From NCBI GenBank assembly GCA_016716265.1, contig JADJWQ010000006.1, forward strand, positions 1,949,501 to 2,013,500: a stretch of 64,000 nucleotides of DNA, read 5' to 3'. Origin of the DNA: Planctomycetota bacterium. GTDB taxonomy: Bacteria; Planctomycetota; UBA1135; UBA2386. Shown piece by piece: positions 25,779-33,977 of the stretch; positions within the stretch are counted from its first letter, which is position 1; the number at the start of each line of letters is the position of its first letter. A model generated the notes under the pieces. It ran no database searches, was not told the DNA's origin, and saw only the letters and a program-made list of their open reading frames with translations. Both the position numbers and the translations under genes were made by a program.

Positions 25779-26482
25779 TCGGTGACCACGACGACCCGCT
25801 GCTGCGCGAGCCGTGGTTCCACGAGGCGGTCGCACAGGCGCGCATCCGGCGCGGCGGTCGTGTACTGCAGATCTTCGCGTTCGGTGACGCGCAGTCGCGC
25901 GTGCTACTCGCGAAGATCGGCGACGAGGGCACGCTGACCGTCGTCGATCCCGACCGCTACCGGGCGGGGCGCATCATGGAGCTCGACCACTCCGGACTCG
26001 CCGTGCTCGGCTACGACCCCGATGGCGAAGAGTCGTTCGGCAGCCACGATGCGCTGGTGTCGTGTCCGGCGCGGCTCACGGACTGGCCACTCGATCGCTG
26101 GAGCTCGCTCGCACTGCACAATCTGCGACCCGGCGGGCGCATGGTCCTCGACCTGCCCGGTCAGCCACAGTCCAACCCCATCCACGAGCTCTGGCAGGAG
26201 ATCGGCGCGCCGGTCGACCGCCTCGCCGGCTGGTCCGGACCGTCCGCCAAGGCGCTGTCGCGCGTGCTGACCGCGGGCGGGTTGCGCGAGGTCGAGACCG
26301 CGGCGACCACGCACCTCGTGCGCTTCCCCAGCGTCAGCGAGGCCGCCCGCTGGTGCTGCGACAAGCTCGCCGCCGACGACGACGTGGTGGCCGGCCTGCA
26401 CCTCGCGATGGCGCGCCGCTTCGCGACCGACGGCGAGCTCGAGCTCGTGTTCCATCGCACGCGGATCCTCGCGATGCGATAG
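25775..26482 (+). CDS. Methyltransferase-like protein coupled to rnz
   Basis: A 235-residue protein starting at a GTG that overlaps the rnz stop (GTGA) and is preceded by a strong purine-rich site (GCGGAGGGG). The sequence resembles a class I methyltransferase fold: RVLQIFAFGDAQSRVLLAKI in place of motif I, LTVVDPDRYRAG as the acidic strand, and SSLALHNLRPGGRMVLDLPG as the post-motif strand. The SAM-binding Gly-rich loop is degenerate, so catalytic activity is uncertain. The coupling to rnz suggests, without proving, a link to RNA. Confidence 0.6.
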   Translation: MIGDHDDPLLREPWFHEAVAQARIRRGGRVLQIFAFGDAQSRVLLAKIGDEGTLTVVDPDRYRAGRIMELDHSGLAVLGYDPDGEESFGSHDALVSCPARLTDWPLDRWSSLALHNLRPGGRMVLDLPGQPQSNPIHELWQEIGAPVDRLAGWSGPSAKALSRVLTAGGLREVETAATTHLVRFPSVSEAARWCCDKLAADDDVVAGLHLAMARRFATDGELELVFHRTRILAMR

Positions 26483-26491
26483 CCGGACGGA

Positions 26492-28732
26492 TCAGCGGAC
26501 GATCACCCGCTGGTCGGAGCCGTCCTCGAACACCACCCTCACGGTGCGCACACCGATATCCGGATGGGCGATGCTGCGCAGGCGGATGCCGCCGGTCGTC
26601 CATTGCGCATCGATGGCGTCGATGCCGAACGCGTGGCCGCGGTTGCGATCGACGTAGACCTGGCCGAACCGCGTCAGGATGCGCGATGCGGCCTCCGCCG
26701 CGGCACCGGCGCCCCAATCGAAGATCGTGAAGTAGACGAGCCCGGTGCCGGCAGGCATCGACCTACCGAAATGGGCGTGGTTCTCGTTGGCGAAGCCGTA
26801 GTCGGCGAGGCCGAGGAACGGGTAGACCTGCTCCCACATCGGCTGCAGGTCCGGATTGCTCGGTCCGTAGTGGAGCGTGTGGGCGCAGCGGAGCGCGGTA
26901 ACGCCTCGCTGGAACAGCTCGGGCTCGCCGAACTCCAGGTAGTAGTCGAGGTAGAGCTCGGCGAACATGCTCTGCCGCGCGTCGTTCCACTCGCCGTCGG
27001 CGTTCATCACGCCGAAGCCACCCAACGTGGGGACCGGCATGAACGGCGGCTGCCACACCTGCTGCCACATGCTCAGCTCGTCGAGCACCCGGCGGCCGGC
27101 GCCGAGGTAGCGAGCGTCGCGCGTCGCGCGGAACGCCTTCAGGAGCGCCTCGGCCGTCCAGAACATGCACAGCGTGTTCTGCTTGAACACGCCATTACGC
27201 GCGAAGCGCTGGCCGACGTTCGTGAGCCGCCCGAGGTCGCTGTCCGACCAGTAGGTCTCGAAGTCCTCCCAGCGGCCCACCGGGACCGGGTCGGCGAGCA
27301 CCGCGTCCAGCGCGCGCAGCGCGGCCCGCGGCGCACGGTCGTCGCCACTGAGCGTCGCCCAGTCGAGCAGCAGGCCCGCGGTCAGGCTCGTCGCGGGCGA
27401 GTCGTCCAGCAGCGCGGACGGCTGGAGCGTGATCGGATCCACCCAGGTCGGGAAGAAGCCGTCCGCCTGCTGCAGCTCGAGCACGCCGTCCACGTAGCGA
27501 CCGACGTAGGCCAGGAGCGCGGGATCCTGCTCGACCTCGCGGAACCAGCGGAGCATCCACGCGGCGGTCGTGCTGCAGTCGACGAGGTGGTACCAGTCGC
27601 GTCCGATGCCGCGCTCGAACGGCGTGCGGTCGGAGCCCGTCCAGCCGCCCTGCTCCCAATCGGCCGCCAGCGGCGGGGCGCCACGGCTGCGGCCCTGCAT
27701 GTCGACGACGAACACCGACGGGAACAGCCCATCGCGCTGCGGCGCCGACAGCGCCAGCGACTTGATCGCCTTGGCGCGATCGATCAGGTCCGGCTGGCCG
27801 AGCGACTGCCCCCACCGGTACATGCCGAGGCCGCTGCGCAGCGACGAGAACCACGCCTGGTTCCAGATCTCCCAGCGCAACGGGAACGGCGCCGGCCGCC
27901 AGTTCGGCGACCACGTCAGGTCGAGGATCTGCTGCACCCCGCCGACCCGCTGCCCGTTGAGGTGGAACTCGTGCCACGCGCGGCCCGGCCAGCGATCGAG
28001 CCAGCCGTAGCCCTCGAGCGCGTAGCGATCGAGCGCCGTGCCGCGGGGCTCGCCCGCCTGCCACAGGGGCTCCGCGTAGCGATCCCACAACAGCTTCGTG
28101 ACCGCGCCGAACGGATCGCCGTGCCGACCGCCGTCGTCGCTGACGTGCAGGCGGAACGCGAGCGTGACGGCGCCGGGTCCGACGCGCATGCCCGGCACCT
28201 TCTGGAACAGCACGTGGGCCGGCACCGCGTAGTCGCTCATCCCGAGCGTGATGCGACGAGCCGGCGCGTCGTAGTCCAGGAACCACGGGCCGCCGGGCGC
28301 GCGCCCCACGAAGTCGAGGTCGGGCACGATCGCCAGCTGCCGCGCGCCCTGCGCGGCGATCACCGCCGGTGAGCGCCAGACCTGCTGCGCCGCGATGGAG
28401 CCGGGCACCGGCGACAGGTGCTGGACCCAGTGGAAGTCGGGGACGAGCGCGAGGTTCAGCGGGATCGCGAGCTCGTCGATCGCGACCGGCTGCCCGAGGT
28501 CCCAGACCACCCCGACCCGCACCCAGTCGAGCGGCTCGTGATCGACCGCGACGCGCGGCCCGACCGCGCCGATCGACGGGATCGCGAAGGTCGCGACGAG
28601 GCCGACGCCGTCGCGCACCTCGTAGGCGCCCGCCGCGTTGCGCGCGACGGTGATCGGCGCGTCGAGCTGCGCGGGTGCGGGCGCGGCGAGCGCGGCGGCG
28701 ACGAGTGCGATAGGTGCGGCGAGACGGGGCAT
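26492..28732 (-). CDS. Large secreted protein, possible alpha/alpha-toroid glycoside-active protein
   Basis: A 746-residue protein. A signal peptide occupies about residues 1-21 (ALVAAALAAPAPAQ). The N-terminal 200 residues are beta-rich. The middle and end are rich in Trp, Tyr and Phe and in helix pairs with motifs such as WSPNWRPAPFPLRWEIWNQAWF, GWTGSDRTPF, YWSDSDLG and GEWNDARQSMFAELYLDYYLEF. That pattern is seen in (alpha/alpha)6 barrel carbohydrate enzymes (glycosidases, epimerases, lyases). No catalytic pair can be assigned. It is convergent with the methyltransferase-like gene, nine bases from its end. I cannot name the family. Confidence 0.7.
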   Translation of the reverse strand: MPRLAAPIALVAAALAAPAPAQLDAPITVARNAAGAYEVRDGVGLVATFAIPSIGAVGPRVAVDHEPLDWVRVGVVWDLGQPVAIDELAIPLNLALVPDFHWVQHLSPVPGSIAAQQVWRSPAVIAAQGARQLAIVPDLDFVGRAPGGPWFLDYDAPARRITLGMSDYAVPAHVLFQKVPGMRVGPGAVTLAFRLHVSDDGGRHGDPFGAVTKLLWDRYAEPLWQAGEPRGTALDRYALEGYGWLDRWPGRAWHEFHLNGQRVGGVQQILDLTWSPNWRPAPFPLRWEIWNQAWFSSLRSGLGMYRWGQSLGQPDLIDRAKAIKSLALSAPQRDGLFPSVFVVDMQGRSRGAPPLAADWEQGGWTGSDRTPFERGIGRDWYHLVDCSTTAAWMLRWFREVEQDPALLAYVGRYVDGVLELQQADGFFPTWVDPITLQPSALLDDSPATSLTAGLLLDWATLSGDDRAPRAALRALDAVLADPVPVGRWEDFETYWSDSDLGRLTNVGQRFARNGVFKQNTLCMFWTAEALLKAFRATRDARYLGAGRRVLDELSMWQQVWQPPFMPVPTLGGFGVMNADGEWNDARQSMFAELYLDYYLEFGEPELFQRGVTALRCAHTLHYGPSNPDLQPMWEQVYPFLGLADYGFANENHAHFGRSMPAGTGLVYFTIFDWGAGAAAEAASRILTRFGQVYVDRNRGHAFGIDAIDAQWTTGGIRLRSIAHPDIGVRTVRVVFEDGSDQRVIVR

Positions 28733-29141
28733 GGGACGGCGGGCCCGGGCGCTGACGAGACCGGCGCGGTGCGACCCGCGAGGGGCAGGCCGGCCGGTGG
28801 TGGCCCGACGGGAGGGGAGGATGGCGAGCGGATCCGGCCCGCGCCCTCGGGCAGAGCGGCGACGGGGCCGCAGAGCAGGATAACCCGCGCTGGCGCGCGA
28901 AGCGTGTCGCCATCCGGGCCCCGCCGCCGCGCGCGGTATTTCCTGCTCCGATCCGCGCCCGACCGTGCCGAACTCACGGTGACCGACCGGCCGGTCCCAC
29001 CGACCCGTCGAGCGCGCCGCACCGGTGGAGGAGACCTCGGCGGCGGTCGCTCGGTCGGCGCGGCCCGGCAGACCGGCCGGTCGGCACCGTCTTCCGATGC
29101 GTCGCTGCAGCAGGCAGCGCGGCCCGTACACTCGCCGGCCC
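28733..29141. other. Divergent intergenic region with repeated 12-bp palindrome
   Basis: 409 bases between two divergent genes for large exported proteins. No gene or tRNA is seen. The palindrome GACCGGCCGGTC occurs twice (28985-28996 and 29071-29082, 86 bases apart), which could be operator sites for the gene starting at 29142, or chance in GC-rich DNA. Confidence 0.35.
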
Positions 29142-32100
29142 ATGCGTTCCGGACGACCCTCTGGCCGCTGCGCCCGCGCGGCATCCGCCGCGGTGCTCGC
29201 ACTCGCCACGCTGCTGCCCGCGCAGGAGCCCGCGCTACCCGCGACCGCCCCCGCCGCGCGCCTCGCCGAGCTCGAGGCCGGCGAGGTGCGGGCGCGCGCC
29301 GAGCTGCGCCACGCCGAGTGGCTGAACGCCTACGGAGCGCTGCTGGCGGTGCCGGACCTCGACGCGGACCTGCGCGACCGGGCCACCCGTCGCGTCGCGG
29401 CGCTCGGCCTCGAGCAGCGCGCGGTGCTCGGCGACCTCGATGCCGCCGCGCTGCGCACGCTGCCGACCGGCCGATTGTTGGAACGGCTGACCGAGCGGAC
29501 GCGCGACGCCGGCGACGAGCTGGCGTTCGCCGGCTGGCTCCTGCTCGGCGACCACACCGCGGCCGCGGAGGACGCCCTCGCCCGCGCCCGCACGCGCGAC
29601 CCCGCGCTGCGCGACGCGACCGACCGGGTGTTGGCGGACGCGCGCGGCGAGCTGGTGCCGCGCGGCGGCTACCACCGCTACCGCGGCGCGTTCCTGCCGC
29701 TCGCCGAGCGCGACCGCGCGCGCCGCATCGACGACGCGCTCGCGGCGCTCGCCGGGCTCGGCGTGACGGGCGCGGAGCCGCCGTTCGCACCGTCGACCGA
29801 CACCACCGACCTCCCGCGCTTCACCGCGCTGGGAGATCGCGGTCCGGCGGGATTGCGCAATGCAGCGGGCGCGATCCGCCGCGCATTGACGGAGGACTAC
29901 GGCGAGATCCGCGGGTGGCTGGCGACCTACGTACGGAGCCCTTCGCTGCGCGCACAATGGCTCGCGAGCGAGGCCGCGCTCCAGCAGCCCCGGCAGGAGC
30001 TGCTCGATCTGATCGGGCGCTACGACAAACCGGAGCAGCCCCAGGTCGACGCGCGCCGCCGGGCGCTCGAGGAGCAGTACGCCGCACACCGCACGCTGGT
30101 CGACCGCGACTGGATCGCGTTCGATCGGGTCCGGCCTGACGACGCCCATGGCGTGCTGCAGCGCGTCCGGACGCGCGAGGGCGCGCTCGCGGCGGTCGAC
30201 GCGGTGCTCGCGGCGGAGACCGGGACCGGCCTCGGCGTCACCGAGCTCCAGCGGCCGACCGACGCGGCGACATCCGGCGCACGGGTCCTGCCAGGGCGCG
30301 AGCTCAGCGGCCTCGAGGACGTGCTGTGGCTGCTCGTGCAGCTGCGCGCCGGGCAGCTCCGCGACACGCTCGAGCGCGGCGCCGACCTGCTGCGCAGCGA
30401 CGCGCCGAACGAATGGGAGCGAGCGGTCTGCGGTGAGGTGCTCGCACGCGCGATCGAGACCTTCGACGCGGAGCGCGCCGCGACGAGCCTCGACCCCGAG
30501 GAGCGGTCGTTCGTCGCGGTGCTCAACGGCTACCGCCGCACTCTCGGGCTCATGCCGTTCGAGATCGAGGAGCGGTTGAACGTCGCGGCGCGCAAGCACT
30601 GCGAGGAGATGGTCGACCTCGGCTACTTCGGCCACATCTCGCCGGTGCCGCGCAACCGCACGCCGACCGACCGCGTGCGCCTAGAGGGCTTCGGCGGTGG
30701 CGTCGGCGAGAACTGCCTGGCCGGCAACGCGGATGCGCGCGGTGCATTCGAAGCCTGGTACCACTCGCCCGGCCACCACCGCGGGATGGTCGCGCGGAGC
30801 CCGCAGCTCGGCGTCGGCACCGCTGCGGCGCACTCGATGTGGACGATGGTCATGGGCGGCGCCGACTTCGCGTGGCGTGCCCTGCACGACGATCTGCCGC
30901 CGGACCGCGCGGCCGCGTGCGAAGCGGCGGCAGAGGAACTCGCGGCGGCCAGCGCGACCGCCCAGCCGAGCGCCCGCGAGGAGGCGCGCATCGCCGCGGC
31001 GCTCGAGCGCGCGAAGGCACTGTGGCCCGACGTCGTCGCGGCGATCGCACGGCGGGCGTTCGTCGCGGCGCGCGACGAGCGCGCCCCGCAGCACGCGGCT
31101 TCGCCGGCGCTGCTCCGCGTGCTGGTCGACGGCGACCTGCCGATCGGCTGGCGCCCGCTGCAGGTCGCCGCGGTCGCCGCGGCGATCGACGTGATGCGCT
31201 CCGGCCGGCCGGAGGCGGTGCGCAGCCGGGCGTTCGCGCTGGTCGCGCCGCTGTGCGAGCAGACCTTCGGATACGCCCCGGGCGCGGAAGCCGACGCGCG
31301 GCGCGACGCCGTGCTGAAGATCCGCGCGCACTGGGAAGACGTCGCGCAGTGGCGCTTCCGCAACGTCGCGCCGCCGGGGCCCGGCGTCGCCGTGCCGGGA
31401 CGGGAGGCACCACGTCGGCCGGGCCACGGTGACGGACCGAGTGCGGATGCGAAGCGCCGCGCGCTGACGGCGCGCGACCGGCTGCGCCTCGCCCGCCAAC
31501 ACGGCGGCGGCACCGACACCGAGCGTGCGGTCGAGCGGGGTCTCGACTGGCTCGCGAGCGTGCAGAACGAGGACGGCGCCTGGCGCGCACGTTCCTTCGT
31601 GATGCAGCTCGGCGGCCTCGACGCGCGGAGCGCTGGTGCGGGCAATGCCGAATGGGACCTCGCGATGACGGGGCTCGCGCTGCTGGCGTTCACCAGCGCC
31701 GGCCACACCACGGAGCAGGGCGACCACCAGGAGGTCGTGCAGCGCGGCGCGCGATGGCTGTGCGCGCAGGTGATCGACTTCGGCAAGTTCGAGACGACGT
31801 CGAGCCACTACATGTACGGCCATGCGATGGCGACGCAGGCCCTGTGCGAGATCTACGGCTACACGGCGGATCCGTACCTGGGCGCCGTCGCACAGCTCGC
31901 GGTCGACTACATCGCGTTCGCGCAGAACCCGACCGACGGCGGCTGGCGCTACGACGCGCGGCAGGCCGGCGACTCGTCGGTGACCGGCTGGGTCGTGATG
32001 GCGCTCAACTCCGCATGGAAGGCGGGTATGGACGTCAGCGGGTTCCGCGACGCGCTGCGCTTCATCGAGGGTGTGACGGAGCCCGGCTACTACCAGGTCG

Positions 32101-33392
32101 GCTACACGGGACGGCCCGGACTCGGCACCGAGAGCCTGCGGCGCACGTCCATCGGTATCGTGTGCCGGCTGTTCCTCGGCGAGGCACCCGAGTCGCCCAA
32201 GATCCAATTGCCGTGTTGGCGCATCGCTGCGCAGCCACCGGCGCCCGCCAGCGCGGACTTCTACTATTGGTACTACGCGACCCTCGGACTGTTCCAGGTC
32301 GGCGGCGAGCGCTGGGAGCGGTGGAACGCGGCCCTGAAACCCACGCTCCTCGGCATGCAGAACACCGAGCGCGGCTCACCGCTGCTCGGGAGCTGGCCGC
32401 CCGACGGCGCCTGGGGCGGGACCGGCGGTCGCATCTACCAGACCGCGCTCGGCGTGCTGATGCTGACGACCTACTACCGCTACGACCGGGCGCCGAAGGT
32501 CAAGCTGAGCCCGTTCACCGGCGACCTGCAGGCCGCTGCTGCGCCGTACCTGGACGCGATGGCGACGACCGAGGACCCGCACGAGCGTACGCTGCTGCTG
32601 CACCGGCTCGTCGACGAGCTCGGCCCGTCGCTGGTGCCGGTCGTCGTCGCGAAGGCGACGGACGCCAAGGTCGACAGGGCCGTTCGCCACCTGCTCGCCT
32701 CCGCGCTGATCAGCGTCGCGACGCCGACCCAGGAGCTCCAGCTGCTGCCTCTGCTCGCCGCCGAGGATGGCGATGTCGCGATCCACGCGGCGCGCGCCAT
32801 CGCCCAGATCGCGACCGAGCGCAGCGCAGCCGCGCTGATCGGCGCGCTCACTCATCCCGCCCCGCAGGTGCGATCGTTCGCGGCCGAGGCACTCGGGCGG
32901 CTCGGTGTCGCCGAGGCCGTCCCCGCGCTGGTCGCGCGCCTCGACGCCGAAGGCAACGGCGGTACCAAGGCCGCGGTGCAGGCGGCGCTGCGCCGCATCG
33001 CCGACCGCGACGAGCTGACCCGGCTCGTCGACGCGGCGTTGCCGTCGGGCGAGCCGGGCCGGCTGGCGGCGTTCGAGGCCCTCGAGCTGATCGGGAGCGG
33101 CGAGCTCGGCAAGCAGCTCGCCGCGCTCGCGGAGGCCGAGCCCGCGCTATGGCGGCGCTGCGTCGATGCCGTGCGTCAGCACGCCGGGCAGGCGACGCTG
33201 CCGGTGCTGGTCGAGCTGCTCGACGCCGACGCCCCGCTGGTGCGGAGCGAGGCGTTCAAGCTGCTTGCGGCGATCACCGGCCAGCGACACGGGTTCGATC
33301 CGGAGGCGGACGCCCGTGCGCGGCGCGATGCGCTCCGGGCGTGGCGGGACTGGCTAGCGCGCAGCGCCGGGTTCGCGAGCGACGGGCGCTGA
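29142..33392 (+). CDS. Giant exported protein: CAP (SCP/PR1) domain, prenyltransferase-like toroid and HEAT repeats
   Basis: A 1416-residue protein with a signal peptide (ending near LLPAQ). Residues about 25-450 are helical and Ala/Arg/Glu-rich, with no family I recognise. Residues about 456-572 are a CAP domain (FVAVLNGYRR, LNVAARKHCEEMVDLGYFGHISP, GENCLAGNADARGAFEAWYHSPGHHRGMV) with the typical His and Glu set. Residues about 790-1117 are an alpha/alpha toroid like squalene cyclase/prenyltransferase beta repeats (VERGLDWLASVQNEDGAW, AMTGLALLAFTSAGHT, SSVTGWVVMALNSAWKAG). Residues about 1140-1400 are HEAT repeats. Catalysis is unproven; each module is known separately in planctomycete secreted proteins. 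The ATG at 29142 begins the signal. Confidence 0.82.
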   Translation: MRSGRPSGRCARAASAAVLALATLLPAQEPALPATAPAARLAELEAGEVRARAELRHAEWLNAYGALLAVPDLDADLRDRATRRVAALGLEQRAVLGDLDAAALRTLPTGRLLERLTERTRDAGDELAFAGWLLLGDHTAAAEDALARARTRDPALRDATDRVLADARGELVPRGGYHRYRGAFLPLAERDRARRIDDALAALAGLGVTGAEPPFAPSTDTTDLPRFTALGDRGPAGLRNAAGAIRRALTEDYGEIRGWLATYVRSPSLRAQWLASEAALQQPRQELLDLIGRYDKPEQPQVDARRRALEEQYAAHRTLVDRDWIAFDRVRPDDAHGVLQRVRTREGALAAVDAVLAAETGTGLGVTELQRPTDAATSGARVLPGRELSGLEDVLWLLVQLRAGQLRDTLERGADLLRSDAPNEWERAVCGEVLARAIETFDAERAATSLDPEERSFVAVLNGYRRTLGLMPFEIEERLNVAARKHCEEMVDLGYFGHISPVPRNRTPTDRVRLEGFGGGVGENCLAGNADARGAFEAWYHSPGHHRGMVARSPQLGVGTAAAHSMWTMVMGGADFAWRALHDDLPPDRAAACEAAAEELAAASATAQPSAREEARIAAALERAKALWPDVVAAIARRAFVAARDERAPQHAASPALLRVLVDGDLPIGWRPLQVAAVAAAIDVMRSGRPEAVRSRAFALVAPLCEQTFGYAPGAEADARRDAVLKIRAHWEDVAQWRFRNVAPPGPGVAVPGREAPRRPGHGDGPSADAKRRALTARDRLRLARQHGGGTDTERAVERGLDWLASVQNEDGAWRARSFVMQLGGLDARSAGAGNAEWDLAMTGLALLAFTSAGHTTEQGDHQEVVQRGARWLCAQVIDFGKFETTSSHYMYGHAMATQALCEIYGYTADPYLGAVAQLAVDYIAFAQNPTDGGWRYDARQAGDSSVTGWVVMALNSAWKAGMDVSGFRDALRFIEGVTEPGYYQVGYTGRPGLGTESLRRTSIGIVCRLFLGEAPESPKIQLPCWRIAAQPPAPASADFYYWYYATLGLFQVGGERWERWNAALKPTLLGMQNTERGSPLLGSWPPDGAWGGTGGRIYQTALGVLMLTTYYRYDRAPKVKLSPFTGDLQAAAAPYLDAMATTEDPHERTLLLHRLVDELGPSLVPVVVAKATDAKVDRAVRHLLASALISVATPTQELQLLPLLAAEDGDVAIHAARAIAQIATERSAAALIGALTHPAPQVRSFAAEALGRLGVAEAVPALVARLDAEGNGGTKAAVQAALRRIADRDELTRLVDAALPSGEPGRLAAFEALELIGSGELGKQLAALAEAEPALWRRCVDAVRQHAGQATLPVLVELLDADAPLVRSEAFKLLAAITGQRHGFDPEADARARRDALRAWRDWLARSAGFASDGR

Positions 33393-33466
33393 GCGCGGAC
33401 GCGGGTGGCCCGAGCCCGCGGCTGCGCGCACAATCCGAGACCACTCATCTTCTCCCGAGGCTCCCC

Positions 33467-33919
33467 ATGCTCCGCTCGCTCACCCTCGCCGCCGTGCTCT
33501 GCGGCGCCGCCCTCGCTCCCGCCCAGGTCGTGCCGGTCAACAACACCGGCTGCCCCGGCTTCGTCCCGCCGGTCGTGCAGGGTCAGCCGCGGCTCGGGCA
33601 GACGATCTCGTTCACCGTGCAGCGTCGGCCCGCACCGCAGGGTCTGGCGCTGGTCCTGCTCGGGTGGCCGAGCGGAGCGGGCATCGCGTTCAACCCGCCG
33701 ATCACCTGCGTGGCGGGGCCCTGCGTGCTCTACCCGGCGCCGATCAACGGCAGCTTCTTCACCGTCGCCGACCCGTTCATGGCGGTGCTGACGATCCCGA
33801 TCCCGAACGACCGGATGCTGCTGTTCCAGACCTTCTCGGTGCAGGGCGGCACCTACGACGCGCTCGGCGGCGCCTGCATCACGCTGACGCAGGCGCTCAG
33901 CTTCGCGATCCAGCCCTGA
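33467..33919 (+). CDS. Small secreted protein with lectin-like module
   Basis: A 150-residue protein. The signal peptide ends at about residue 19 (ALAPAQ). The mature protein is beta-rich, with four Cys residues (CPGF, TCVAGPC, GGACIT) that could pair, and the pattern LGQTISFTVQ … LLFQTFSVQGG … LTQALSFAIQP. The same arrangement forms the C-terminal domain of the protein at 59078-60604, so this looks like a stand-alone copy of an extracellular module. The ligand and role are unknown. It lies 74 bases after the giant CAP gene, on the same strand. Confidence 0.7.
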   Translation: MLRSLTLAAVLCGAALAPAQVVPVNNTGCPGFVPPVVQGQPRLGQTISFTVQRRPAPQGLALVLLGWPSGAGIAFNPPITCVAGPCVLYPAPINGSFFTVADPFMAVLTIPIPNDRMLLFQTFSVQGGTYDALGGACITLTQALSFAIQP

Positions 33920-33977
33920 CGAGCGGTCCGGCAAGCCAGCCTGCGACCGGCGGGCCCGCCGCGCTACGCTCGCGGGA

